Assembly (NCBI GenBank): GCA_040954595.2 | Contig: CM082596.2 | Coordinates: 3,534,001-3,598,000, forward strand | Direction of reading: 5' to 3' | From: Balanoglossus misakiensis | Lineage: Eukaryota > Hemichordata | DNA: 64,000 bases | Shown here: positions 13,790 through 28,700 of the stretch, piece after piece | Position numbering within the stretch: the stretch's first letter is position 1 | Layout: the number at the start of each line of letters is the position of its first letter | Notes under the pieces: model-generated | What the model saw: the letters and a program-made list of their open reading frames with translations, nothing else | Told to the model about the DNA's origin: nothing | The model's database searches: none | Made by a program: the position numbers and the translations under genes

Positions 13790-16700
13790 GTCAGTGTCGT
13801 CATCTTCATCATCATCATTGACATCCTCTTCATCATTGTCTTTGTCTTTGTCTTTGTCATCATCATCATCATCATCATCATCATCAACACCACAGATTTT
13901 TAATACATGTTAGTTGACAGTTCTCACAGAGCTTTGAAACTCTAAAAGACTAAAATTACATTCTGTGGATATTTTTTAACTTGAAAACTTACGATCAACA
14001 GTGAGATTGCACTTGGTGTGTGTTGTGCCATGGATGTTGGTCACATTGGCAAAATACTCTGCAGTGTCATCCAGAGTGGTCTCCTGGATTTCCAGTACAA
14101 AGATTCCATGTTGTCTGTCAGCCAGGAAACGGAAGTGTGGATGGTCATCACGGATCATCTGACCATTCTTGTACCACACAACGTTGCATGGTGGCTGTAC
14201 TGGTGGTGCATGTACTGTGAATGGAAATGTAAAATTATATTACAATTAACTGCTTTCATCACCATTGTACTCTATCAAAATGTATTAAACGAAATGTAAA
14301 CATACCTTGGAAGGTGAGTGGATAGATGTAACCAAGTCCACAAGTTTTGTCTTGCAAGTGTTTGATGAACTGTGGTGGTAGTTCAGACAGTCCAAGTTCA
14401 GCTCCACGCAGTGACCTCAGTCTTCTGGCTCTTTCGCCAAGTGTCATTCTGTATTGGAATTTGTAAAGAAAGATAAAAGTGAAGACTTTCTGTCAAGACA
14501 TGATTGTTTTGTGAGGTTGACATCTTGACTTCCAGAGTGATCACATGCACTTCATGTATGCCTATCTCTATCAATCTGTTTGCTTGTATTTAAAATAACT
14601 GGCATACTTACGGAACTCTCTTGAGTCCAGGGATTCTCTTCTCACCTCTCCTGGCAAGCTCTTCTTCATCCAAGACTGTTGACAATCAATGAAGTAAAAC
14701 AGGGTTATCAGGGGCTAATGATGGTGAAATATATAATATGTTGGAGAACAAAATGCAGGCAGTACTCCTGCCACTAAACAATGAATGAATGAACAAATTT
14801 AGATTCAGGAGAAGGATCTTACACTCAATTTCCAGTTCTGCCATGCTGCTGGCATGACCATATGAGTTGACAGCTTTGCAGACGTAACGGCCAACATCAT
14901 CGATATCGCTATCCTTGACGACAAGGGTGTAGTGTCGGTCATCATAGAACATGCTGTACTTGTGTCCAGGGTTCAGCATCTTCTTGTCTTTGTACCAGTG
15001 TATCAGTGGTTCTGTGAGGGCTGCCACCTCGCACTCGAAGCGACCAGCGTGACCTTCAAGGGCGGTCTGGTTCTCCAGTGGTATCACAAAGCGTGGTGCA
15101 GCATCAAACACATCTGTAAAATCACATCATGAAAATGTGTCAGAATAGTGTGGAGAATTGCAAACTGAAGCAATATAAAAAGACACTATAATTGTGTTAC
15201 TGTTAGTAGTAATATGTGTTTCAGTCTTTGAATGACCATGCCTATATATGGTTAAATGCATCTATAGTAAGTCTTTGAATGACTAGGTGTTCACTTACCC
15301 ATGTACAGAAGTCTCTCATAGAGTGACTTGCCACGGAATGCCTTGTGGACACCTTGCAGACTTCCCATATGTGCAAGTCTACCGATGGCCAACAGTGTAT
15401 CTCCGGCTCCCCGTGGTTGGCGTCTCTCAAAGAACTTCCTGAGTTTGTCAGTGCACAGTTTCCTAGATCTTCTCCTGGCTTCTTCATCTGTGTCCATCAT
15501 CAGCCATGGGTGACGCAGAGCCTCTTGGACGTTCAAACGGCCTGATTTGTCTTTGACTAGGATCTTCTCAATCCAGTCAAGTGCCTCGTCTGATACGTCT
15601 TCAAAGGCTTCATCGTCAAAGTCCCATTCTGACTTGGCAACATTGCGTAGTGTCTCTTGGTCATCTTCACCAAGGAATGGCGACAGACCACTCAATCTGT
15701 GCAAGAGAATGATGTATGCAAAATATTATTTTTTGAATCTTTAATTTACAACAGACATAAAGGAAGTGTTTCCATTTGTTTTAACAAAATGTTGGGAGGT
15801 GAAAAACTCCACCAATAGTTGGCATTTCTAGTCAACTCAATGTATGAAACATACCGGTACAGCTTAAATGAAAACCATTACTTCAAATACTGCTGATTTT
15901 ACACATTATTCACAATAATTTCCTCGAAATATGGTTGAAATGGGATATCTTGACAGCAAAAAGTACTTACAACACATATGCCATGACACCAAGACCCCAC
16001 ATGTCTGTTGGTGTGCCGATGGGTTCAAAGTTAACAACTTCAGGAGCGACAAATTCTGGAGTTCCAAAGATAACCTTGACTTGTTCACCAGGTAGCAATT
16101 TGCGAGCAAGTCCAAAGTCAATCATCTTGATGCCATAGCCAGTACGAGTCTCGCACAAGATGTTCTCAGGCTACAAAAGGCATAGAGAAATAAAAGAGAA
16201 TAAACTTGCATGAGATATTATGTTTCGTCTTTACTTAATTTGATTGACGCTTTCATTAAATCATTCACACCTACTCAAAGTTATACATGGACTTGCATTT
16301 CAGAAAATAATTCTCACCTTGATGTCCAGGTGAAGAACATGCTTCTCATGCATGTATTTGATTCCTTCACACAACTGTCTCATGTAGATGACCACTTCAG
16401 GTTCAGTCAGCACGTAGTTCTCATCAACCAGGCGTTCAAACAGTTCACCGCCAGACAAGCTGGAATCAAAACAAAATTACATTACAGATACCCAAGCAGG
16501 CAGAATGTATTAAGACAATTTCATTAGTGCTGAACTGGTACAGATAATAATGTCAAAATAATTCAAGTGAAAGTCCAAAAAGATTGATTGAAATTCAGTA
16601 AAAAAATTAAAAATACTCACAATTCCAGGATCATGATGATCTCATCGTCAGTCTCGAAGACTTCATGCAACTGCAATAATCTTGGATGATGCAACATACT

Positions 16701-19700
16701 CATGATCTCAATTTCTTTCTTGACTGCAGCTCTCTCGTCTCGTCCAACAGTGATGAACTTCGCTGCCCAAGTCTTACTGGTGGCTTTCTCAATAGCCCGA
16801 TATACGACACCATAGGCTCCCCTGTAAGTAAAGTAATGTTATCGTATATTGCATTAAGTTTAGCCTCATTTCTCAGTTCTGTATTGTTTGTATAGATTGA
16901 CTATCCAAATTCAGGTTTAAAACAGGATGATGTGTAAATACCTTCCAAGTTCTTCACAGATTTCATAGTAGTCATAGACAGATCCTGGTCTTCCACGTAA
17001 GACTTCGTATGGTAAGAAGTCACGGTCAACTTGAGAGTCGTAGAACTTGCGTTTGAACTCGTAGTCTTCGAATTCAGGTCTTTCTGGTATGCGAGCTACA
17101 AAAGAAAGAACATTCCATCAGTATGTGGTTTTAATATAGAGGTTAAAAATCACTGAAACTTTGCTGTTTTTGAATGTGACAATTCAATTACTGAACAAAC
17201 GTTTCCTTCATGTAGTAAACAAAAGTTGACTTACGTGTAGTTTTGACAGTCTTGCTGGCTTCAGATGCATCACTGACACCATGGATGTTGAGCGCTCTGA
17301 TGCGGAACTGGTAATCAGTATTTTCTTTGAGTCCAATCAGTGTGTGAGATGTATGCCTGGTTGACATGGCCCTTGTCCACGTGCCAACGCCAACTTCACA
17401 TTTCTCAATCAAGAATGAGGTAATGTCAGAACCACCACTGAAGTCAGGTGGCAGCCATGACAGTTTGACTGAGTCCTTGGCGATGTCCATGACTTCAAGC
17501 TCTCTCGGTGGATCTGGACTTCGCAGGATGGACACATTGATGACACCAGTGTCATGTCCGAGTGGGTTGGTGGCGACCACGGCGTATTTGCCAGCATCAG
17601 ACTTGGTGACTTTGTGTATGGTGAGTGTGGTCTCCATCTCTGTTGTTTTTATTTCGTAGTGCTGGCTGTCAGTGATGTCCACACCGTCTTTGTCCCAGGT
17701 GATCGTGGGGGTTGGGATACCAGTGTATGGGACTCTCATCTTGACCAGCTCTCCTTGGACACAGATCAATGGTTGTCTGAGACGTGTTGGTAGGTTCACC
17801 TTTGGTGCCACTGCAATGGATGAGAAAACATTTTCTTAGTCAAACAGAGTGGAATATTGAATGCATGGGGTGATAGACAATTCAGGTGACCATAGAAATT
17901 TCTTGGATGTGTTCTTTGTTCACTCTCACTTTCAATTAAAAGTTGTACTCAGGCGACCATAGAAAATTCCAGGATGTTTTTGTTTTGTCTCACCTTCAAT
18001 GAATAGTTGTACTCTGCAAGACTTGGTAGCAGCTTTGTTGCTGCATCTGACTGCATAGTCTCCAGTGTCTTCTTCATACACATCCTTGATTGTCAGTGTA
18101 TGGATGTGTCCAAATGGCTCCACTTTGTACTTGTGACTGTGTCCGATCTGTCTGCCCAGACGGAACCACTGCACCTCTGGTTGTGGGTAGCCAGCTACTT
18201 CGCATGTGAACACAGCTTCTTTGCCACGCACCACATATGTGATTTCTGGTTCCTTGGCAAAGTGTGCTGGTACCACTTCTGTTGAAGTAAGATATGTATT
18301 TGTAAGTTTTGGGATTGTCATAAAACTCCATGATTCTTAAAGACAAAAGTGTAAATCCTGGCTTTATTTGATGGTTCATATACTTTTAAACATAATCAAC
18401 TTTGGCATTCATGGAAGAATATGAAATGGCAAAGTAGATTCTTGCCAAGCATTGATACACTCACCAACATCATCTCTGACAAGTACGGCCTTGGAAGGTC
18501 TGCTAGGTTCACTCAACCCAGCTCTGTTCTCAGCCAAGACACGGAATTCATACTCAGAATCTTCCAGCAGATTGATGACGATGAATTCCAGGTCTGTCAA
18601 GTCTTGTACGTGACTGGCACGGAACCATCGGCGACTGGTAGTCTCTCGTTTCTCAATGATGTAGTTGGTGATTGGACTGCCACCATCAGAAACTGGTGGT
18701 TGCCAGTTCAGATGTACAGTGTCTTTGGTTACTTCACCAATGCATGGCATACCAGGCTGGCCTGGTTTTTCTGTGGTAAAAAAATATTTTAAATTTGTCA
18801 ACATCTTGTAAGTATGTGGAATACACCTTAAAACAGAATAACTCTTACTAACAATCACTAAAGATATTTCATACTTCAGAATTGCATGGACATGTGCTTA
18901 CCGTATGGTCTCTTGGCTAGGATAGATTCCATAGCTTCTAATGGTTCACTGACACCATAATGATTTTCAGCTGATACTCTGAACACATAGGAATGGCCTT
19001 CAATCAGATTGGTCAGCCTGTGTTCCAGCAGTGGAGTTGTTCCCACACGGTGCCAGGCTACTTTGTTGAATTCACGCATCTCAATCAAGTATCGTAGGAT
19101 TGGTGAGCCACCGTTGTCTCTCGGCGCAAGCCAAGTCAGGTTGATGGAATCTTTGCTGACATCAAGGCAGTTCAGTGGTCCAACGGGAGGACCTGGTTTG
19201 TCTGTAGAAATTATTACAATACATGTATAGTATTTGTTACACTCTCTCGATCTGCTAAAAACATTTTCTATAGAGTTCATAGCATTCTATAGATTTTGAT
19301 ATGTCCATAGAATTCACTAGAAACGTATGGGCCAAAACTACACAGAACTCTGTAGATGTCCATAGAAATTTTATAAATTTCAATGGAAATTTTATACATG
19401 TCTGAATCTGTTTTGTAAGGGATACTGTATTTCTTGGCAACGGACAAAAGATCATCTAAATCACAAGACAGTGTTTTACCACATTGCTGACTATTACAAA
19501 ATACAAGGCAAACACATCAAGGGACTTACCGAGGACTATGATTCTTGGAGACACTTCCAATGAACCAATACAATTGGACACTTTCATGGTGTACTCGCCA
19601 GCATCTTCTCTCTCAATGTCTCTGATGGACAGATAACAAGTGTTGCCCATGACACTGACTTTGAATCTTCCTTTGCTGGTGACTTCCTCACCTGCCTTGT

Positions 19701-22700
19701 ACCAGTCAATGAAAGGTCTCGGAACTCCGGCAAAGTTCACTGCCAGGCGCACTGATGAACCAGCCTTGGCTGTGACTTCGCGGTATTTGTGATCCACTTG
19801 TAGTGTTGGAGGTGCTGCAAAATATACAATTCATAAAGTTTTAAAGATGTTCCTCTAAACCAAACAGACTGATAGATGTTACCCTCAGGCTGGTGATGAA
19901 CTATACAATCACAAGTTATTCTTGTTCAATTGCCACCAATATGTATTGTTGTTCAACCTTTGATATATAATTTTTCATCTATTTACTTGGATATGTTCAG
20001 AGTGACACAATTTACACAATGCTTACTTTGTATGATCAATTCTGCTGATGATCTAGCTTTTCCTTTCCTGTTGTAAACCTCAATGGTGTAAATTCCACCA
20101 TCGGTTATAGTAGTCTTTGGAAGTATCAGTGTATGGATATTGTCTTCTTCTTCTATCATCTGATATCGGCGACCTACAAACAGCTCATGACCACGTCGAA
20201 TCCTACAGGAAGATGAACAAATACTTGATTGTCAGAAACTGCTAAAAGGCCACTATTAACAGAAATATTGAAATGCACTTTTGATTTCATTTCCTCACAA
20301 TGTCGAGTTGGAAACAATCAAGGTAAACAGAGGTATAATGATCAAGGGCACAGGTTTGTTAGACTTACCATCTGATCTTGGGTTTGGGAACACCAGTCAC
20401 TTTGCATGAGAATTGTGCAAGGCTGCCTTCTGTTGCTGGTACATCAACCAGTTCTTCAACAAATGATGGTGCCTCACCAGCTGTGTGATCAAAGAGACAG
20501 TTAATTAAACATTCACAAGAACTGGATACCGATTAAGAATTGTGTGGCTTTACTTTTCAAAACCCCTCTATTTAAACTACTCTTAGTAAACTGTCAATTC
20601 CATACCTGTGACGTCCTCAGCAATGATTGGCTCTGAGGCTCTGCTTGGATCGCTCTCACCAGCAGCATTGACAGCCCTCACACGGAAAGTGTATTCAACT
20701 TCTTCAAAGAGATCCTTCAAGACACAGCATGTCTCTTCCACTGTGACTCGGTGCGTCCAATCGTAGGATCCACGGATACGTCTCTCTACGATGTAGTGTG
20801 TCACAGGACTACCACCGTTGGAGATTGGAGTAAGCCACGTGAGACGTATGCTTGTGGCAGTGATATCATGACAAGATGGTACGCCAGGTGGTGATGGAAC
20901 TCCTGTGAAAGACAAATTTTACATTGTCATGATATAGATGTCCGACTTTACCAATAAAAACAATGGATTTGGACCAAAACATGGTGGTGAAAGGATTAGT
21001 GCAAAATTGATGTTACTTACTGATGTATTCCCTTGCAATCTTGGGTGGTGCTGTTGATTCACTTGGTGTGCCTACACCTTCAGCATTGACTGCAGCTACT
21101 CGGAATTCATACTCGTAGCCTTCAACCAACATGGTTGATGTGTAGCTGGTGTCTTCTATCAGGTCCTCATTGATTCTGTTCCACCTCAGACTGTGTTTCT
21201 CATGTCTTTCTACGATGTAACCCAGGATGGGCGTGCCACCATCAAATCTTGGTTCAGTCCAGGTTAATGTCATGCGGTCCTTCTTGATGGAGTAGATTTC
21301 TGGAGTTCCGGGTATGCTTGGTGTAGCTGTAATAAATGACAGAAAGTTTAGGTTCATCTATCATATCCAGTATGCTACATGCAAGTGGTGTAGAGATTTA
21401 AATACACAAGTATAGCCATTGCAAAAGTAACTGGCAAATGTACAACACTTACTGAATGGACTCTTGCAGACCACTGGTTCCTGTCCTTCCAATGGTTCAC
21501 CAACACCATACATATTCTCAGCAGACACCCTGAACTCATAGGCCGTGTTCTCTTGCAATCCAGTCACTGTGTATGTGGTGTTCATCACAGCATTGCTGAC
21601 CATGGTCCAAGTCTTCATGAATCTTTCCCGCCTTTCAACGGTGTAGCATTCAACCTTGCTTCCGCCATTCTCCTTTGGTGGTTGCCATGACAAGCTGACA
21701 GTATACTTGCCAACGTCCGAGATTTCCAGTGGTCCAGTTGGTGGTCCAGGAACATCTGTTGAAAAATAACATATCAACAATACATGAGCTATATGTACTT
21801 GAACACAAATTCAGTCCTTTCCTGATTTGAGATAGTTTACCATAAAATATATGGTAGCACTACTTACCAAGTACATTGACATGGATATCTGCTGTGATCT
21901 TGCCAGCTTCATTGACTGCCGTCACAGAGTATTTACCAGAATCACTTCTCAGTGTCTCTTTGATGACCAATGTTGTCTTGTTGTCGAAGCAGTCAATACG
22001 GATACGTCTGTCTTCCTTGATCTTCACATCGTATCTGTACCAAGTGATGTTCGGTGTTGGCACACCACTGTATGGTACGGCAAGACGTAGGACGTTGCCG
22101 GCTTTGAGGGTGACCATTTCTGGTACTGCATCCATGTCAAGAGTTGGTGGTGCTAAACACAAGAAATTAAAAAGACAATTTCAGAATTATTTTTTTTTTT
22201 TACATGTTTGGAGTCAACAGAAAAATGTTTATAAAAATCAGATAAACAAAAAGAAGACTGTAAAAATCTTACCTGTGACATACAGATTTGATGATGTATG
22301 GAGATCAACACACACCACAGTGTATCTGCCAATGTCTCTTGGTCCGACATTCTCGATGACCAAAGCCCTGCGTTCACCATCAGCAACAAAGTGAATCCTG
22401 TCACTCTCAACAAACTGTATTCCATCCTTCTCCCATTGGACTTCAGCATTCTCGTTGGAAATGATGCACTCAAAGATCACTCGGGTTCCCACTGTGGCTC
22501 TGGTGTCTCGGATGGATGTGATGAATTCGGCACGTTCTGTGATGTGAGACAAAACAGGGATAATTAACACTTGCAACTGAAGTGGGATTAAGCCAATTTG
22601 TTCACATTTACCATTACCATCATGCTGCTTGACCATATGTAAAAAGTTTTACATACAGGTTGATTGCTAGTCACTCTCCATTGTACCTATTTCTTTGTAT

Positions 22701-25700
22701 ACACACCCACCATAAACATTGACAACAGAACAGGAGGACCACAGTACACAGAGCGAAGGGAAGGAACAAATAAATCAAATAGGACTTACCAATTGGTTCT
22801 CTAGCCTTTTCTGGTGTTGAGGCTGCACTAGGCTGACTGAGGCCAGCTTCGTTCTCAGCAAAGACTCGGAACTCGTATTCATATCCCTCAATCAATCCAC
22901 CAATCTTGTGTGTTGTATCAGTGACTGGATGTCTATTGACTGGGATCCATCTTGTGGCATGGCTTTCTTTCTTCTCAATGAAGTAGCCAGTAATTTCGGC
23001 ACCTCCATCTTTCCTTGGCGGCCTCCAGGTGAGCACCATGGATTCTGCACTAAACTCGGTCACTTGCAGATTGGATGGTGAATCAGGAACATCTGGATAA
23101 TACAACAAATATTTAAATTAATCACTGGCCAATTGATTAGATATGGACAATTCATGAAGATTACATTATGAACATCATAAAAGTAATTATAGGAAGCAAC
23201 CATTGAAGGATGAAAATCTTACCATATGGACTCTTGATGAGAACAGATTCAGCACCCTCCAAAGCCTCACTTGCTCCGTATTGGTTTTCAGCCATGACAC
23301 GGAACTGATAGTGTGTACCATTGATGAGACTAGTTGCTGTGTATTTAGTACCAGTCAGAGTGGATGACACACGGGTCCACAGTGTGCGTCCATATTCACG
23401 CTTCTCAAGGATGTAATTTGTGACTTCACTTCCGCCATCATCTAATGGTGGCTGCCATGATATTGTTACACTCTCTTTGGTGATATTGGAGAATGTCAGT
23501 GGTGCTTGTGGTGGTCCAGGTTTATCTGTAAATGATACACATTTACAAAGTTATAATTTTAAATTGCCAAAATTAGTATAATAATACTCCTTTTTTAAAC
23601 TACAAAAAATTGGCCGGAAAAATGCTAAAAATTAGATTTTTGGCTTACCTAGAACCATGACAGTGACTGTTGCAGTGTCTGTACCAGCGGTGTTGTTGGC
23701 TTGCAGTACATACACCCCACCATCATGTCTCTCCACAGTCTTCACAGTCAGTATGGAGCCATGCTCTGCTGTGTCTGTTCTGACTCGCATACCCTGGCGG
23801 AGAACCTGACCATCCTTGTACCAGGTGGTCGTTGGCACTGGCACACCACTGTAGGGGATGTCCAGTTTGAGTGTGACGCCGGCTTTGAGAATCATTGTGT
23901 CAGTGTACATCGATGGCATTCTGATCTTTGGACAAGCTGAAATATCAACAAGAAATTTGACATCATTATTCAACTTTAAAGACACCATTCGTAATAATTT
24001 TTAAGATACACAATTACAGTGACAAATGTTATACTTCAACTTCACAAATATGTTGACGTTATAATGTTGCCTATAGGTTTAAGTGTATTCACAGGTTCTG
24101 TATATATCTTATGTGACTCAAACTGACCTGCTGGTTCTTGTGCCCTTACAGGCAGTGATTGTTCACTTGGTTTACCCACGCCTGCTTTGTTTTCAGCACT
24201 GACACGGAACTCGTATTCAACTCCTCTGTGCAGTCTATGCACTGTGTATGTAGTGTCAGAGATTGAAGTGAGTGATGCTCTACTCCAAATAGTACCCATC
24301 ACATCTTTCTTCTCCAAATGGTAGTCTGTGATTGGAGTACCACCATCGTAGCCAGGTGGTGTCCAGGATACAGTCATGGAGTCTGCACGTACGTTGGATA
24401 CAGTCGGGATGCCTGGTTGGCCAGGTACATCTGGGAATAAAATGAAAAAATGACGAATTTTAAAACTGTATATGCAGGGGGATTGTTCGGGTGCAGATTT
24501 TACAAAGTTTATATTGATGACACGATTAATTTGAGAACTTACCAAATTCACTCTTTGGTCTAATTCTGTCGCTGTGAAGAGGCTCGCTGATTCCATACTT
24601 GTTCTCTGCACTGACTCGGAACTGGTACTCAACTCCTTCCGTCAGACGCGTCACTCTGAACTGTGTATCCTTGATGGTGTGCGACACCTTGGTCCACATT
24701 CTGGAACCGGCTTCCTTCTTTTCCAGGATGTAGTTCATGACAGGGCTTGAGCCATCGTCTTCAGGTGGTTGCCAGGCCAGAGTGACTTCGCTGCTTGTTA
24801 CTTTGAGCACTTCCATAGGTCCTCTTGGTGGAGTGGGTCTGTCCACAACATGGACAGTGAAGATAGTGGTATCGCTGCCGGCTTTGTTGGTCGTTGTGAC
24901 TTGATAGACACCTGCATCTTCTCTCTCTGCGTTGAACGTTGAGAGAGCAGTGCTGCTGTGTGTGGTGTCGACTCTAGATCGCAGCAGTGATGAAGCTGCA
25001 ATCACATCGTCCTTCACCCACTTCACGGTTGGTGCAGGTGAGCCCTGTATTGCCGCTTCAAGCTGGAATGTGGAGCCAGCTTTGACAACCATTGGTTTCC
25101 TGTATTTGGCATCAAGTTTGATCTTGGGAGCAACTGTGATGTTTAACCAAATCAAAAGAAAAAGTCATGAACTTGAACAGTTTACACACCATACAAATAT
25201 ATACATTTTGTGTGCCATTTCTGAATCTCAAATAGATATTATCATTTGGTTAGTATGATGTATGGATTGATTTTTAATTGTTCACAATTTGCGGTTTGAA
25301 ATGTCACACATACCAGCTGGGTCCTCTGCAGTGACAGTTCTAGATGGTTCACTGGCCTTGCTGTGTCCAGCCTTGTTCTCAGCCAAGATACGGAATTCAT
25401 ACTCAGCTCCTCTGGTCAGCCTGCTGACTCTGAATGAAGTGTTGACAACTGGCAAACCAGTGGCCTTGGACCATCTGGCACTTGTGGTCTGTCTCATTTC
25501 AATGATGTAACCGGTGATCGGAGCACCACCATCATGGGTTGGTTCACTCCATCTCAACAGCATGGATTCGCCGGTGATTTCTGATACATCTGGTGCACCT
25601 GGTACATCCGGTACATCTGTTGGTCAGCCAATAAGATAATAATAAATGTTATTGTCTTATATTTTTCTTTTTTCTTTGAAGGTCAGATGTGAAAAGCTAA

Positions 25701-28700
25701 AATGTCCATATTATAAGAAGAGCTTTAAAGATTTGAAGCAAGTCTACCCTCCCCGGCTCACAAGGTTATACTTCAGCTTGGTTACACTTCAGCAAGGTAA
25801 GAGCAAAAATATTCGCCTAACTGTCATTTCAAAATGTTGACTAACATAGTACTTGAAATCAGAGAGGCCAAACCAGTTATGATTTTGGCACAGTAGCTAA
25901 AAATCAACCCTATACACAAAACTCTCTGACTGCTTACCGTAGTGTCCTCTTGGTACCACTCTTTCTCCTTCAAGTGGTTCACTCACACCATATTTGTTCT
26001 TGGCCATCACACGGAATTGGTACTGCATGTCTTCAGTCAGTCCAGAGACCTTCATGGTGGTATCAGTATGATCAGTGACCACAGTGGACCACATGTAGTG
26101 GGTACCATCCCTCTTCTCAATGATGTAGCCGGTGATGGGACTACCGCCATCGTCTCTGGGTGCCAGCCAGCTGAGAGTCACAGAGTGACTGGTGATGCTG
26201 TTGGCATCTAGTGGTCCTCTTGGTGATCCTGGTTTATCCAAGACCTGGACGTCGATGGTCGCGGTGTCACTGCCAGCCTCATTGTTGACATGCAGAGTGT
26301 ACTGACCTCCATCTGATCTGTCGGTGTCTTTGAGAGTGATGGCTGTTCGTTCATCCGTACTCTCCAGTCTTATCCTCCAGGATGACTGGATCGGTACGGC
26401 ATCTTTGTTCCATTTGATGGACGGAAGTGGAGTGGCTTTGTATGGTACCTCAACACGTAGAGTTGTACCGGCCTTGATGGTGATTGTGTCTCTGTATTTG
26501 GCATCCAACATCAGTTTGGGTGCAACTATAGAAAGACAAAGAAAAAACTTAGCTTTTGTACCAGAAATATATTTTCAATCTAAAAGCACCAACAGGTGTA
26601 CATACCAGTACTTCAAAGTGTGTTGGAAAAGAGTTCAACAATGCATCTGGGATTCAATTCAATATTAATCTTTATTTTTACGTTTACAAACACAAAAATT
26701 CATGAACTCACCAGCTGGTTCTATGGCTCTGACAATTTGTGTCGGCTCACTTGGTTTTCCAACACCAGCTTTGTTTTCGGCCAAGACTCTGAATTCATAC
26801 TCAGCCCCTCTCAATAACCTGGTAGCTCTGAATGTAGTGTCCAAAATCGGCGTAAGTGTCATTCTTGACCACTGGGTCATGGTCCTTTCTCTCTTCTCCA
26901 CATAGAAACCTGTGACGGGGGTTCCGCCATCATATGTAGGGGGTTCCCAGGATAAGTTAATGGATTCTGAGCTAACTGACAGGATCTCTGGCATGCTTGG
27001 TGCGCCAGGTTTATCTGAAAAATAAGGCAGATACGACTTGTTCAGGATGATGTGCTACTACTAAGAGTCATGATATAATTTCTTTGCGTATCACAGCTGC
27101 AGATACATTGTAAGTCGACAACTAAATTAAAATGATTCTTTTGTATGTTTGGTCTGCTTGCACTTACCATATTTGCTTTGTAGGTGGACTTTAGTGACTG
27201 TTTCTAGTGGTTCACTTTCACCGACTTTGTTAACTGCTCTGATGCGGAAAGCATAATCATAATGTTCCATGAGATTTGTAACTCTGTGTGTGGTGTCTGT
27301 CACGTTGGTCACACGTGCCCAGACGGTTCTCGCCATATCACGCTTCTCGATGACATAGTGTGTCACTTTGCTACCGCCATCGTCTTTCGGAGGCTCCCAG
27401 GAGAGGGTGACTTCTGTGCTGTTGATGTCTGTGATGAGTAGGTTGCTTGGTGGAGTTGGTATGTCCAACACTTGTACTTGGAGCGAACCGGTCTCGCTTC
27501 CTGCTTCGTTGGACAATTTCACTGTGTATCTACCAGCGTCTTCTCGGACACAGTTCTTGACTGTCAGCACTGCACTTCTATCAGAGGTGTCGATTTTCGT
27601 GCGGAAAGTCGACTCGATGGGGACATCATCTTTGACCCAGGTGGCTGTTGGTCTGGGCGAGGCTCTGTACGGTACATCCAGGTGGAATGTAGAGCCAGCC
27701 TTGATGACCAGAGTGTCTCTGAATTTGGTGAGGTCAAGCTGTGGTACAACTGTGGGATAAAATCAAATCAGAGATATTAATCTCAATTTCAAAATACAAT
27801 GTTGTCTATAAAGGCAACATTTTATAGAAAACCTCTTTACCATGAACCCATTTATCTTATCAATTATTTGACTTTCATACTCTTCAATTTTTGAAAATCT
27901 TTGGTTTGACATCTTTAAACATTATCATAAACAAACACCGTGACAGAACAAATCAAAGCATTCTGTAGATTAGATTTTTTATTCGATTTGTTGCGACTGT
28001 TCACAGTAAAGAGGTTTCAACAGCAAGATACACCACCACATCACCCATTGAATGTGTAGATTTAAAAGTTCCCCACAAACCAAGTTACATGAAAATGTAA
28101 AGACAACAGTGGCACCAGCTGCACTGCACACCACATATGCTGTGTTTATGTACACAGTAGACACACAGATTGTATGCGAGATACATGTATGGACCCTGAT
28201 GTGTGCTGTACACTTCAAAAACGTGCTACCGTTTAATTTTTTCTTGTCATCTGTCAGTGAATGGTGCAAAAAAGGTGCATTGGTCACAACAGTCAGGGCA
28301 TTGCATGTGCAGCTAGGCTCTTGTGAAAGTCCACCCCACAAAGATTTTTTACACACAGATAAAAGCTGTAAGCAGCTGAACAATTGAATCTGGTAAAGTT
28401 GGCAGTAAGCTATCAACGAGATTCAATATTATCTTATGTCGACATGCTCATTGAAAGTCCCATCTTCATCCCGACTATCCTTTTTATTTTGGTATGATGT
28501 TTTACACAATTGAAGATTATACCAACCAGAATAAAGTGGACAGATACATGCAATTTTGACAGTTAATTTAATATGAACAACTTTTATTAACTTCTGTTTA
28601 GATTTGATGTCTGTTACTAGGGATGGTAAGGGAAGGGATTTTAGATGTTACAACCATGGAGAATGAGTCTGCAGGCATGAGGCAGTGAGTTGTTTGACGG

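Noticed and set aside
13555-13893. Met-rich open frame running from E99 through the microsatellite
   Set aside because: The Met/Lys/Thr run is a translation of ATC/GAT repeats. The real exon stops at a clear acceptor at 13694.
28052-28416. Open frames on both strands between E68 and E69
   Set aside because: No domain character. The region is explained as intron or as 3' untranslated sequence of the short isoform.
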